From Candidatus Nitrospira neomarina (GTDB taxonomy: Bacteria; Nitrospirota; Nitrospiria; Nitrospirales; UBA8639), in the NCBI RefSeq assembly GCF_032051675.1, contig NZ_CP116968.1:1-64000 (forward strand): a DNA stretch of 64,000 nt, read 5' to 3'. Every line of letters begins with the position of its first letter. The stretch's first letter is position 1. Shown in pieces: positions 1 to 8,374 of this stretch. The translations under genes and the position numbers were made by a program. Below the pieces are notes generated by a model that made no database searches, was not told the origin of the DNA, and saw only the letters and a list, made by a program, of their open reading frames with translations.

Positions 1-137
1 AATCGTACCGCACGCAAGGCTGGAGCACGACAGCCTCGTTGGTGATCATCGCTCGTAAAATCGCCCGGGCCGCTTGGTCGATTCATCATTACCGTACAAC
101 ATTTCATCCAGAGCGGATCACACAAGGCTTGACATGA
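1..137 (+). CDS. C-terminal end of an unidentified, possibly transposase, protein
   Basis: An open frame enters from the left edge and stops at the TGA at 135-137, giving about 44 residues. It includes the stretch VIIARKIARAAWSIHH, followed by a basic-aromatic tail. An ARKIAR-AW pattern resembles the C-terminal end of some transposases (IS110-like ends carry LANKLARIAW), but I cannot name the family. There is no start in the window. The stretch from here to 310 has no gene; it holds an imperfect inverted repeat with GATCTG near 169 and CAGATC near 202. Confidence 0.35.
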   Translation, partial: SYRTQGWSTTASLVIIARKIARAAWSIHHYRTTFHPERITQGLT

Positions 138-310
138 ACCATAGAATCTCAGGGCAGGCGCGCGAAGGATCTGGCTGAGCCATGGCCTGGTTGGGCTAAG
201 CTCAGATCCTACGTTGCTCTCAGGATGACAAGCAGAGGCACGAAGACTTCTAGAGCTTGTCCGGAGAGTAACGTCGAAGGTCTCGACCCATAATTTCCAT
301 ATGATTCATC

Positions 311-1180
311 TTACTTCACCAAACGTTTACGGATTGACTGCAATTCTTTCTGGCGCGCCTTGGTTATGGTCGGGTAACTCATGTTGAGACTCTTCAATGT
401 TTCGACGATCACATTCGAAATGATGAGCCTGGCGTTCTTTTTGTCATCGGCAGGCACGATATACCAGGGAGCGGTCTCTGTGCTTGTGGCACTCAAACAG
501 GCGGCATAGGCCTGCATATACTCTTTCCAGTACTTTCGTTCCTTGATATCGGCCAGGCTGAATTTCCAGTTCTTTTCGGGTTCATCAATCCGTTGAAGGA
601 ACCGCTTTCGCTGCTCCTCCTCTGAAAGATGAAGAAAAAATTTTATGATTCGCGTGCCATTGCGGTAGAGATGGCTCTCCAAATCGATGATGGAGCGATA
701 CCGGTCTTGCCAAAGATTTTTTTCGTCAAGCAATTCGTTTGGCAGCCCCTGGCTCAACAGAATCTCCGGATGCACTCGCACGATGAGAACCTCCTCGTAA
801 TAGGAACGATTGAAGATACCGATGCGTCCGCGTTCAGGCAGAGATTGCGTGGTGCGCCACAGAAAATCATGGTCCAACTCCTCAGCGCTGGGATGTTTGA
901 AGCTGAACACCTGGCACCCTTGTGGATTCACTCCTGACATGACATGCCGGATGGCCCCGTCCTTACCTGCGGCATCCATGGCCTGAAATATAAGCAACAA
1001 CGCATAACGGTTCGACGCATAGAGGAGTCGTTGCAGGTCGCTGAGCTCTTCAATATGTTTTTTGAGAACCTGCTTGTACTGTTTTTTCGAGTTATAGATA
1101 TCCTTTACCCTGGTTGGTCTTTTGCTGAGATCGACCGTTGTGCCTTCAGCTATGCGGAATCCTTTGGTTTGAATGTTCAT
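311..1180 (-). CDS. ppk2: Polyphosphate kinase 2 family protein (PPK2)
   Basis: PPK2 enzymes transfer phosphate between polyphosphate and nucleotides in the cytoplasm. The 289-residue protein carries the family P-loop AMDAAGKDG at about residues 67-75, the lid/Walker B region with [10 protein letters not shown] near 121-130, and the HPS-EEL segment just before it. The frame is open 40 codons further upstream, but the ATG at 1178-1180 has an AAGGA Shine-Dalgarno at good spacing, and the conserved protein begins there. Length is normal for class I PPK2. Whether it prefers ADP, GDP or AMP cannot be read from the sequence. It lies downstream of the N-ATPase remnant on the same strand. Confidence 0.92.
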   Translation of the reverse strand: MNIQTKGFRIAEGTTVDLSKRPTRVKDIYNSKKQYKQVLKKHIEELSDLQRLLYASNRYALLLIFQAMDAAGKDGAIRHVMSGVNPQGCQVFSFKHPSAEELDHDFLWRTTQSLPERGRIGIFNRSYYEEVLIVRVHPEILLSQGLPNELLDEKNLWQDRYRSIIDLESHLYRNGTRIIKFFLHLSEEEQRKRFLQRIDEPEKNWKFSLADIKERKYWKEYMQAYAACLSATSTETAPWYIVPADDKKNARLIISNVIVETLKSLNMSYPTITKARQKELQSIRKRLVK

Positions 1181-1193
1181 GCTTGTTCGTCCT

Positions 1194-1382
1194 TCATAGT
1201 GAGATGTGTGGGGCATTTGCATGGCCTTCCCTGGCGGCTGGTTTGTCGGCCAGGGCCTCAAAGCCGGAGATGACGTCAAAGAGTTCCTCGTCGATACCAC
1301 GTTGGCGCAACTGGTGGAAGTGCCGATTGAGGTCCTCCAGAAGCTCGTCGATGTTTTTCTCGGCGCGTTGCATGGCGGTCAA
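1194..1382 (-). pseudogene. atpG: Remnant of N-ATPase gamma subunit (C-terminus)
   Basis: About 60 codons read [17 protein letters not shown], then [19 protein letters not shown]. This matches what I recall of the C-terminal helix of the gamma subunit of N-type (Na+-translocating) F1Fo ATPases, where a TAMQ-A-NI segment is followed by a charged helix and an (I)TEELL-IV-GAEAL ending. Only the end of the gene is present, and its upstream junction touches the truncated beta-subunit remnant. In N-ATPase operons the beta gene is first and the gamma gene last, so the pair marks the outer ends of a deleted operon. Confidence 0.65.
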
Positions 1383-1803
1383 TCGTCAATGATTTTGATT
1401 CCTGCCTCGAAGACCTCGGTTGTGGTGGAGCGCCGGGCTAGCGACGGCGGGGTTCGATGGACAGGGTGGTATTGGATATCTGATGGTGCCGGTTCGCCGT
1501 CGATGGCCTTTCCAAACACATCGAACATCCGGGAGAGAATGCCCTTGCCGACCGGTGCCATGAGCGTCCCCCCGGTTTCTTCCACTGCCATGCCACGCGC
1601 GAGGCCTTGTGTGGGTGTCAGCGCAATTCCGCGCCCGCAATGTGTGTCGATGTGAGACAACACCTCAATGGCGATTCTTCCTTCCTGTCCTGTGCGCAAC
1701 AACGAATAGGGGGCGGTAGATGTTCTTTGACCCGGATATCCACCACACTGCCACGCACTGAGACGACTGTGCCGGGATTGGGGGGATGGGTCTTCATGTT
1801 CAC
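1383..1803 (-). pseudogene. atpD: Remnant of N-ATPase beta subunit (N-terminus, frameshifted)
   Basis: The first part reads NPGTVVSVRGSVVDIRVKEHLPP, the N-terminal barrel of an F1 beta subunit. It then changes frame in a run of five C (G at 1709-1713 on the plus strand) and continues as LLRTGQEGRIAIEVLSHID and VGKGILSRMFDVFGKAIDG. One extra C would restore the frame. The coding ends abruptly at FEAGIKIID, where intact beta subunits continue into LLAP and the P-loop. All catalytic residues are therefore missing. The residue pattern fits the N-ATPase type better than the housekeeping enzyme. Confidence 0.8.
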
Positions 1804-2081
1804 CTCATGCCTCTTTGGATACCCGTAGCCCCGAGTCAGGGCGGTGGATGAGCCGTCGTGTGTCCGTAATCAACCCGGATTTCCTCTCTCTTGCAGAGGA
1901 TGCCGGGCTGTGACATCCGGTCTTTCATTCAACCTCCGCTCGCATTCATGAGTCAACGGCAATCGCTGATATCCAAGTGAAAAAATCCGGCCATCCATCA
2001 AATTCGCAGACAATGTTCAATCATCCTGTTTCAGATTTCACCAAGTCGAATAGGGTCACCCCGATCATCCATTCCTGTTTG

Positions 2082-3272
2082 TCATGTCACCATCCTATGG
2101 TTTTTCTGCCCTTCGCCGGCGTTTATGAGGGCTTTTCGGGTCATGACCGGTCCGATAAATTCGAAGATGATCGTGGAGCCAATGGCAATCGGAAGAATCA
2201 CTTCCTTGAGGTCGGGCAGGTGTTGACTGGCTAATAACGCCATGCCCAACGCGACTCCGGCTTGCGGCCAGAGCGCCATGCCCATCCATTGTCGGATGAG
2301 AGGGGATGCTCCGCTGACGAGTCCTCCCCCCCAGGATCCCATCACCCGGCCTATGAGTCGCAGGATGATGTAGGCAACGCCTAGCAGGCTTGTTGCTTGT
2401 AAGGCATGCAGGTCCAATGAGGCCCCGGCCAGGATAAAAAAGAGGATCATGAACGGCCACTCAATTCCTTCAATGGCGGTAAAGGGCCGTCGGTGGTGAA
2501 CGGCTAAATTGGCGACGGTGGCTCCTAAGACCATACCCGCTAGAATAAAAGAGACATGCAAGAAAACGGCAAGGCCTCCACACAGCAGGACCAGTCCTAA
2601 CGCCTCAGCTTGAGTGGGCTCCCCTTGCTTGATGCGTCCGGTTAAATAGGCCATGGGAATCCCCAGCACCAGTCCCAGCAGCATGGCCCCGGCGATTTCC
2701 CATACTCCCAGCAGGAGCATGTCCCACACGGTTCCCTGTCCGGAAAACGTTTGGGCCATAGCCAGGAGAACGCTAAAGATCAGGAGGCCCCAGACGTCAT
2801 CAATGGCCACGACACTTTCCAATGTCTTGGCAAATTCCCCTTTCGCCCGAATCTCCCGGATAACATCTATGGTGGCGGCAGGATCGGTCGCCAGGGCAAT
2901 GCCCGCCAGGATGAGTGCAATTTCTATCTGGACGCCGAGGGCCAGAAGTCCAATAAAGACGGTTGTGGCGGTTGCCAGGACTGCTCCAATCGAGACCCAC
3001 AAAACGACGGTACCCCGTTTTTGTAGAGACGAACCGGTCATATGATGTCCAAGAAGGAACCCCACCATGGATAAGGCGATGTTTGTCACGACAGAAAACC
3101 AGTCTTCCCGGAAGTCCGGTAAGAGATCGAGTCCGGATGGACCGATGGCAAACCCGGCAAGCAGTAACAAGGTGACTCTTGGGATAAACGTTCGGCGTCC
3201 CAACAGATCGGTGAGCAGCCCTAACAGAAATATGGCGCCAAGTGTAACCAGTATTTGGGGGATAACGTCCAT
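2082..3272 (-). CDS. CPA2-type cation/proton antiporter
   Basis: This is a 396-residue polytopic membrane protein of the Na+/H+ exchanger superfamily (Pfam Na_H_Exchanger), made almost entirely of hydrophobic segments (about 11-12 helices). It holds the unwound-helix motif ATDPAATIDV and the paired acidic residues in AIDDVWG, the usual ion-binding site of electrogenic antiporters. It ends after the membrane domain, without the KTN/RCK domain found in KefB-type proteins. It presumably exchanges Na+ or K+ for protons at the inner membrane. Its neighbour is a collapsed sodium-type ATPase operon, which fits sodium homeostasis but does not prove the ion. The 278 bases between 1804 and 2081 hold no gene. 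Confidence 0.85.
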   Translation of the reverse strand: MDVIPQILVTLGAIFLLGLLTDLLGRRTFIPRVTLLLLAGFAIGPSGLDLLPDFREDWFSVVTNIALSMVGFLLGHHMTGSSLQKRGTVVLWVSIGAVLATATTVFIGLLALGVQIEIALILAGIALATDPAATIDVIREIRAKGEFAKTLESVVAIDDVWGLLIFSVLLAMAQTFSGQGTVWDMLLLGVWEIAGAMLLGLVLGIPMAYLTGRIKQGEPTQAEALGLVLLCGGLAVFLHVSFILAGMVLGATVANLAVHHRRPFTAIEGIEWPFMILFFILAGASLDLHALQATSLLGVAYIILRLIGRVMGSWGGGLVSGASPLIRQWMGMALWPQAGVALGMALLASQHLPDLKEVILPIAIGSTIIFEFIGPVMTRKALINAGEGQKNHRMVT

Positions 3273-3698
3273 CAGTTTTTCTCAAGAAACGGGGTGTCGG
3301 CATTGATAAGGAACCGAGCTAACGAAAAACCTGTTACCTCCAATCCAAGAGTGATCCGTTCCTGTCTGAATAACCGGTGGCATCACCTTGATGTCTTGGG
3401 TAAGAAATTCGAATGGTTCCGACCACGAGATGTGATGAGTGACGAGGTTAAGACCACTCCGCTGAGAGCGACAGACCCTGCCAGGCATGAGTGTGGATAA
3501 GGGGTAAGCACTGCTCTCGAAAATGTTAAAGGGGAAAGAGGTGATGGAGGGGCTCGTCATGAGGAACGTTGCTAGATTTCCATAAGGCATCAATGACGAA
3601 AGGTAGAGGAGACAGGGGGAACGGTTAGAGTTGGAACCGCCGTTCCGGGCAACAGGAAGCCCTTGGTGTATGCAAAGGGCTGAGGGTGTCGTCGACAA
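3273..3698. other. Intergenic region, no gene seen
   Basis: There are 426 bases between the universal stress gene and the antiporter gene, both on the minus strand. Open frames here have no family resemblance and no good ribosome binding site. It probably holds the antiporter promoter, but I see no clear sigma-70 or sigma-54 boxes. Confidence 0.4.
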
Positions 3699-4274
3699 TT
3701 ATTTCCTTTTTCTTGAAACAGGCGAGGATTTGGAACGCTTCTTTTTTGTTTCCGTTTTGAGCGGGTTGGATACCGCCTCAACATCGGTGAAGGGCTGTCG
3801 TTGATGATAAGGATGCGGGACGCAAAGCACTGGACATGTCACGGTGCGAACCACTTTTTCCGCCGTACTTCCAAAAAAGATCCTGGTAATATCGCCCGTT
3901 TGGCCCCCATAACTTCCCATGACAACAAGGTCGACTTGTTCTGTTCGTGTCATACGGGCAATTTCCATAAATGGTTTCCCTTCGCTGAGTAAACGCGTAA
4001 TTTTTAGCCCCTTGGTTTCAGGCAACGCCAGCAGGCCCCGTGCCAGAAGACGAGCCTGATGATGTAATCGTTTCTTTTGGACTTTTTCCTCCGAGGGCAG
4101 CGCGAGTCCGAGAGCGTTCAGGGCATCAAGGGATTTGGTGTCGATGACATGAAGGAGTATGACCTCTGATTGAAAACTTCGTGCGAGACGAAGACCAACC
4201 AGAAATGCCTCTCGTGAGGATGGAGCAAAATCGACGGGTATCAGAATTTTTTGAAACAGACCGTCACCACCCAT
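3699..4274 (-). CDS. Universal stress protein, single domain
   Basis: This is a 191-residue UspA-superfamily protein. It begins with KILIPVDFAPSSREAF (first strand and helix) and contains DLVVMGSYGG followed by FFGSTAEKVV and CPVLCV. The ATP-binding signature (G-x2-G-x9-G-S/T) is present with about two extra residues in the loop. The basic, serine-rich tail (KKKRSKSSPVSRKRK) is not part of the domain. The divergent neighbour at 4682 is a tandem-domain universal stress protein. A strong sigma-54 promoter match lies 62 bases upstream of the start. Confidence 0.9.
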   Translation of the reverse strand: MGGDGLFQKILIPVDFAPSSREAFLVGLRLARSFQSEVILLHVIDTKSLDALNALGLALPSEEKVQKKRLHHQARLLARGLLALPETKGLKITRLLSEGKPFMEIARMTRTEQVDLVVMGSYGGQTGDITRIFFGSTAEKVVRTVTCPVLCVPHPYHQRQPFTDVEAVSNPLKTETKKKRSKSSPVSRKRK

Positions 4275-4335
4275 GTTGTTGACCTCGTGATATGGTTGTC
4301 ATAGCGTAGATATTTTCGATAATGCATGAGAAAGC

Positions 4336-4351
4336 AGCAAAGTAAATGCCA
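4336..4351 (-). promoter_or_regulatory. Putative sigma-54 promoter of the universal stress gene at 4274
   Basis: On the minus strand the sequence is TGGCATTTACTTTGCT. It matches TGGCA(C/T)-N5-TTGC(A/T) at every conserved position, with the required GG and GC spacing. The start codon is 62 bases downstream. No rpoN gene is in the window, but an NtrC-type activator with a GAFTGA loop is encoded at 25935. Confidence 0.5.
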
Positions 4352-4589
4352 GACCATGTTTCACTAATGAGAGTCGGAGTTGAGCGAGAGTTAACCGAGA
4401 CAATACGTCGGCTCTTGGTCAATTAATGTTGCTGTTCTCCTCAGAAAGCGGAAAAAAGCCACACCATGCTGAAGGAAAATAGTCCCAAAAAAGGGCATGT
4501 GGAAGTAGCGTGAACGGTTATGAGCGTTTCTTTTCCTGTAAATTTCAAATTTCCGGCCAAAAAAACTGTTGGGTCAATACTTTTCCACT

Positions 4590-4605
4590 TGGCAGGATTC
4601 CTGCG
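4590..4605 (+). promoter_or_regulatory. Putative sigma-54 promoter of the tandem Usp gene at 4682
   Basis: TGGCAGGATTCCTGCG has the -24 GG and -12 GC at the right spacing, with mismatches at two other consensus positions. The start codon is about 77 bases downstream. The same bases form a near-palindrome (GCAGGA-T-TCCTGC), so a protein operator is the alternative reading. Confidence 0.4.
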
Positions 4606-4681
4606 AATGGAAGAGTGTGTCATCATGAACAATGGACTTGTTTAAAGCGTTCTGTGTGAATGAGATCGAGGGGATGCGCCA

Positions 4682-5590
4682 ATGAAAATCCTGTGTGCGG
4701 TTGATGAATCGGAGTTTTCTCTCTGGGCACTGGAATGTATAGGCAAGCTGTTTCGCCATTCGGTAAAAGAGTTGGTGCTGTTGCACGCGGTTGATCCACG
4801 GATCTTGAAAGGTGGTGGGGGGAAGCGACCCAAAAAGCATGAGCCAAGAACCAAAGATATATCTGTAAAACTAGAGACAGCGGGTCAGAAGGTCTTGACG
4901 GGTTGTGCGCACCGAATCGAAGTGGCATTAAGCCAAGCCACCACGAAACCCTTCGCGGCGATTAAGACGGCCTTGGTGAAAGGGCATGTGGCTGATTCCA
5001 TTATTAACTATGCCGAGCGAAGCCTCCCTGATTTGGTGGTTGTGGGATCACGCGGAATGAACGATCTCCCGGGATATCTGCTTGGAAGTATTTCCAGGAC
5101 GATTCTGACTCATGGTCCCTGCTCCGTCCTGACGGTCAAGAGTCCGCTCGAGGTGCCGGCTTCCGTCCTCCTCGCCTTGGATGGGTCCAAGCCATCCAAG
5201 TTTGCGGCAAACAAGGTGAAAGAATGGTTGTCTCCCGAAGAGGTGACCCTTCACCTGGTGTCGGTTGTGCCCGATATTTTGACGGATGCGTCCAAGAAGA
5301 TATTCCCGAAATCACGGCTGAAGACCCTGGTGGCACCTCTTCGGCAGCATGCTCAGGAATGCCTTGAGCAATATCGAGAACTGTTTCTTAAGGAAGGGTT
5401 TCAAGTGGTGGGAGAACGTCTTCAGGGGAATCCACGGGAGAAAATTGTCGAGTCGGTTCCAGCCTGTCACGCCCAATTGGTGGTCATGGGATCCAAGGGG
5501 CTTACGGGTGTGGAACGATTTACCATGGGAAGTGTCTCGGAATGGGTGAGCGCGTATGCGCCTTCGTCCGTGCTGGTCGTCCGGCGTTAA
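4682..5590 (+). CDS. Tandem-domain universal stress protein
   Basis: The 302 residues comprise two UspA domains. Domain 1 begins MKILCAVDESEFS and ends with the ATP-binding loop GSRGMNDLPGYLLGS. Domain 2 starts near residue 158 (ASVLLALDGSKPS) and ends with GSKGLTGVERFTMGS and SSVLVV. Both loops have the full G-x2-G-x9-G-S pattern, so both halves could bind ATP. A GAGGGG element precedes the ATG. It is divergent from the single-domain universal stress gene, and both have sigma-54-like promoters. Confidence 0.92.
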   Translation: MKILCAVDESEFSLWALECIGKLFRHSVKELVLLHAVDPRILKGGGGKRPKKHEPRTKDISVKLETAGQKVLTGCAHRIEVALSQATTKPFAAIKTALVKGHVADSIINYAERSLPDLVVVGSRGMNDLPGYLLGSISRTILTHGPCSVLTVKSPLEVPASVLLALDGSKPSKFAANKVKEWLSPEEVTLHLVSVVPDILTDASKKIFPKSRLKTLVAPLRQHAQECLEQYRELFLKEGFQVVGERLQGNPREKIVESVPACHAQLVVMGSKGLTGVERFTMGSVSEWVSAYAPSSVLVVRR

Positions 5591-5689
5591 CCTCAATCGC
5601 ATGAATGCCGAATGTTTTATCTGCCTTCATAGATGACCATCTGATGAAGCTCGGAATTAACACGACATAAAGAATAAAAAGGAGGGATA

Positions 5690-7009
5690 TTGTTGAACAC
5701 AGGAAAGACAGGTTATTCGCATGTGAGGTCGGTGAAACCCAGAGGGTCGTGGGTCGGAGGGCTGATGGGATTCATATTCATCGGATGGCTTATGGCTACC
5801 GGAGCCTATGGGGAGCATCTGGATGTGTCCGGTGGCCTCACAGGAACCTCCCCGGACTGTCATGGGGCATTTCTCGGAAAACAGGTTCCGGAAGAGACGC
5901 TGGTCCGGATGTTTGCCGCACATGCCCGATGGCTTGCCGATCATCAGGACCCGAAAGGGGTGCAGGCCGATTTATGCGGGGCCGATCTGGCCGGAGTCGA
6001 TTTTCGGGAAGAGGATTTGAGCGGGGCCAACTTTCAAGGCGCCAACCTGACGCGTGCCGTGTTCACCACGGCCAAGTTAGTCCATGTGAACTTTCAAAAA
6101 GCTAACCTCACGGAAGCCTCTTTCTACTCGGTTGATATGCGCGGAGCCAAAGTCTCAGGTGCCAGGGCCCGGTTGGCGGATTTTCGAAAAGCCGATTTGA
6201 CACAGGCCAATTTCACGGGAGCCGATCTGCGAGAAGCGAATCTCGCCGAGTCCCGTCTCCGCCTGGGTATTTTACGAGGCGCCGATTTGGAGGAGGCCTA
6301 TCTGGTGAGGGCGAATTTCGAAATGGCCAATTTGGCGGAGGCGTCTCTTATTCGAGCGGATGGTCAAGAAGCCAATTTTCTGCGAGCCTTACTTGTCAAT
6401 GTCAAACTTTTGGATGCGGATTTAAACCGAAGCAACTTGCAAGAAGCCGATCTTCGCTCGGCCGATTTGTCCGGGGCGGATTTGGGATTAGCCAATCTGA
6501 ATGAGGCCGTGCTGACGCAGGCCAATCTCCGTGAAGCGAATTTGGACAGGGCCGTCCTGTTTCAGGCCAATCTCGAAGGAGCCAATTGCGCCGGGGCAAG
6601 TTTTCAGAATGCCGACTTGCTTGAGGCGAATTTAGCGAATAGCAATCTTTTGCGGGCAACATTGGATGAAGCCTATCTCGCGAAGGCGAATTTGCAGGGG
6701 GCAAATCTGGAAGGCGCCGATGTCTCGTGGGCGAATCTGGTTGAAGCGGATCTTTCGGAGAGCAATCTGGAATTTGCTGTGCTGTTCCGTACCAATCTGC
6801 AGGAGGCAAAACTGGATGGGGCGAGGTTTTATGGGGCCGATCTTCGGGGAGCGAATTTCGAAAAAGCCTCTATGCAGGGCACGCGTTTGGAGGGTGTGGC
6901 CATTCGGTATGCCCAAGGTTTCAACCAGGCACAACTAAGTCAGGCTTGTGTCGATGCACGAACCCGGTTGCCGGAAAGATTGCTGGGACCGTCTCCATGC
7001 CTGCGCTGA
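5690..7009 (+). CDS. Exported pentapeptide-repeat protein
   Basis: The protein has 439 residues. An N-terminal hydrophobic segment (GGLMGFIFIGWLMATGAYG) looks like a signal peptide. From about residue 90 to 420 it is an almost unbroken run of A(D/N)Lxx pentapeptides, such as ANFQGANLTRAVF and ADLSGADLGLANL, which fold as a right-handed quadrilateral beta helix. Short cysteine-containing segments cap both ends. Translation starts at one of two adjacent TTG codons (5690 or 5693) behind a clear GGAGG. Most pentapeptide proteins are cytoplasmic; an exported one of about 65 repeats suggests an envelope scaffold, but the partner is unknown. Confidence 0.88.
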   Translation: MLNTGKTGYSHVRSVKPRGSWVGGLMGFIFIGWLMATGAYGEHLDVSGGLTGTSPDCHGAFLGKQVPEETLVRMFAAHARWLADHQDPKGVQADLCGADLAGVDFREEDLSGANFQGANLTRAVFTTAKLVHVNFQKANLTEASFYSVDMRGAKVSGARARLADFRKADLTQANFTGADLREANLAESRLRLGILRGADLEEAYLVRANFEMANLAEASLIRADGQEANFLRALLVNVKLLDADLNRSNLQEADLRSADLSGADLGLANLNEAVLTQANLREANLDRAVLFQANLEGANCAGASFQNADLLEANLANSNLLRATLDEAYLAKANLQGANLEGADVSWANLVEADLSESNLEFAVLFRTNLQEAKLDGARFYGADLRGANFEKASMQGTRLEGVAIRYAQGFNQAQLSQACVDARTRLPERLLGPSPCLR

Positions 7010-7115
7010 GGATGAAAATTTGGGCCTTGCAAAAACGGTGGGGCAACAAACATGCGCCATGTCTCATACACAAGTATAGAGTGTGAATCCATGCAACCAG
7101 ACACGGAGTGTCGGA

Positions 7116-7760
7116 ATGTTCACTTTATTTGAGCCGGGAGGCATGCGGGTTCCCTATGTGCCGGGTGCGTTCAGGCAGAGAAATGTCGAGAAAATTTCCA
7201 AGGCCTCTCCAACCGTCGAGGTGAAGGTTGGACAGGAAAATTCTCCCTCGGATTCTCAGAAGAATGCCGGCCCATCTTCCTTGCAGGCCCGCTTGTATGA
7301 ACAGGTTGAATCGTTCACGCAATCTTCTCGAGCAAAGATTTTTGCCCGGGATATCATGTCCTCCCCTGTCGTCACGCTTCCTGTGACCTCCTCACTGGCC
7401 CTAGCCTGGGATGTGGTTCATTCCAGGCGATTTCGACACATTCCAATTCTCGGTGCAGAGGACATGGTGGTCGGGATGTTGTCTGATCGGGATCTGTTCC
7501 GTGGAACCATGGAGTCGGTTCTTTCAGGGGCAACGGAGTCAAATACAAAGGCCGGGGGTTCTATTCAACATCTGGTCAGTCGCCCGGTCCTCGTCGCGTC
7601 CCCGGAAGCCGAGCTTTGCGCACTCGCGAGGGTGCTGTTGGAGGAACACATTGGCGCATTGCCGATTGTGTCCGAAGCCGTGGGCTTAGTGGGCATGATT
7701 ACCAGAAGTGATATTCTGCGTGCCCTGGTCGCCCATCCTGACTTTGACCAATGGGTATAA
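7116..7760 (+). CDS. CBS-domain pair protein
   Basis: About 214 residues. The first 80 are low in structure, then a pair of CBS motifs follows: ARDIMSSPVVTLPVTSSLALAWDV with HIPILGAEDMVVGMLSDRDL, and VSRPVLVASPEAELCALARVLL with ALPIVSEAVGLVGMITRSDIL. CBS pairs bind adenine nucleotides and regulate partners. No effector domain is attached, so it probably acts as a free energy sensor. I prefer the ATG at 7116, with a GGAG upstream, over the in-frame GTG at 7083, which has no ribosome binding site. It is the first of four CBS proteins in the window. Confidence 0.85.
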   Translation: MFTLFEPGGMRVPYVPGAFRQRNVEKISKASPTVEVKVGQENSPSDSQKNAGPSSLQARLYEQVESFTQSSRAKIFARDIMSSPVVTLPVTSSLALAWDVVHSRRFRHIPILGAEDMVVGMLSDRDLFRGTMESVLSGATESNTKAGGSIQHLVSRPVLVASPEAELCALARVLLEEHIGALPIVSEAVGLVGMITRSDILRALVAHPDFDQWV

Positions 7761-7840
7761 ACGAAAGAGATTTTCGGCCCACTGGTGAGGAAGCGGACAA
7801 TTCCTCTCTTATCCTTTTGCCGAATTAAAGGAGGATACGC

Positions 7841-8194
7841 ATGCTTAACCAAGGAGAGAAACTGTTAATCGTTCATCGCCGACTATTTGAAAAAGATACG
7901 CCACGGTTTTTTGTGGGAGAAGTGCTGATGTATGAAGCCGGGATCGTCAAAGTGAAGGGGTATACGTTTGTCAAAGATATGTTTAGCGGAAACATGCAAA
8001 AGAAGTCCGATTTACGCACAAAGGTCATGTCGATTGTCTCAGGGACCCTTATAGTCTATCAATTGCCGGTGACGGCTCTCCTGGATTCGATGAGATTTAG
8101 TCTGGATCAGGACGGAGGGCTGGTGCTCACGGATGAGGGAGGATTTTCGATGGATGTGTCGGAATCCCTCTATAAACACGAAACGCATCAATAA
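7841..8194 (+). CDS. Conserved-looking small hypothetical protein
   Basis: This 117-residue protein has an excellent AAAGGAGG ribosome binding site before the ATG. It is beta-rich: LLIVHRRLFEKDTPRFFVGEV, then a KVKGYTFVKDMFSG segment, then TKVMSIVSGTLIVYQLP. It has no signal peptide or membrane segment and no motif I recognise. The segment pattern suggests a small beta barrel, possibly regulatory, by inference only. It follows the CBS gene by 80 bases and may be cotranscribed. The convergent 180 bases to 8375 contain a 12-bp perfect palindrome (GAATGGCCATTC at 8327) but no terminator. Confidence 0.75.
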   Translation: MLNQGEKLLIVHRRLFEKDTPRFFVGEVLMYEAGIVKVKGYTFVKDMFSGNMQKKSDLRTKVMSIVSGTLIVYQLPVTALLDSMRFSLDQDGGLVLTDEGGFSMDVSESLYKHETHQ

Positions 8195-8374
8195 CAACAC
8201 GTCCTTGTTTTTTCCTTTTCCAAGGCCTGCCTCCTTCCTTCTTTTTTTGTTTAAGCATTCAGTCTCCTATGGTCAGCCTATGGTCTATGCATGGATTGCA
8301 TGGGTGCGAGTTGCCCTTTAGCGAGAGAATGGCCATTCCGAAAAGAGTCAGCGGGAGGAAAGTGTCGTGAAAGT

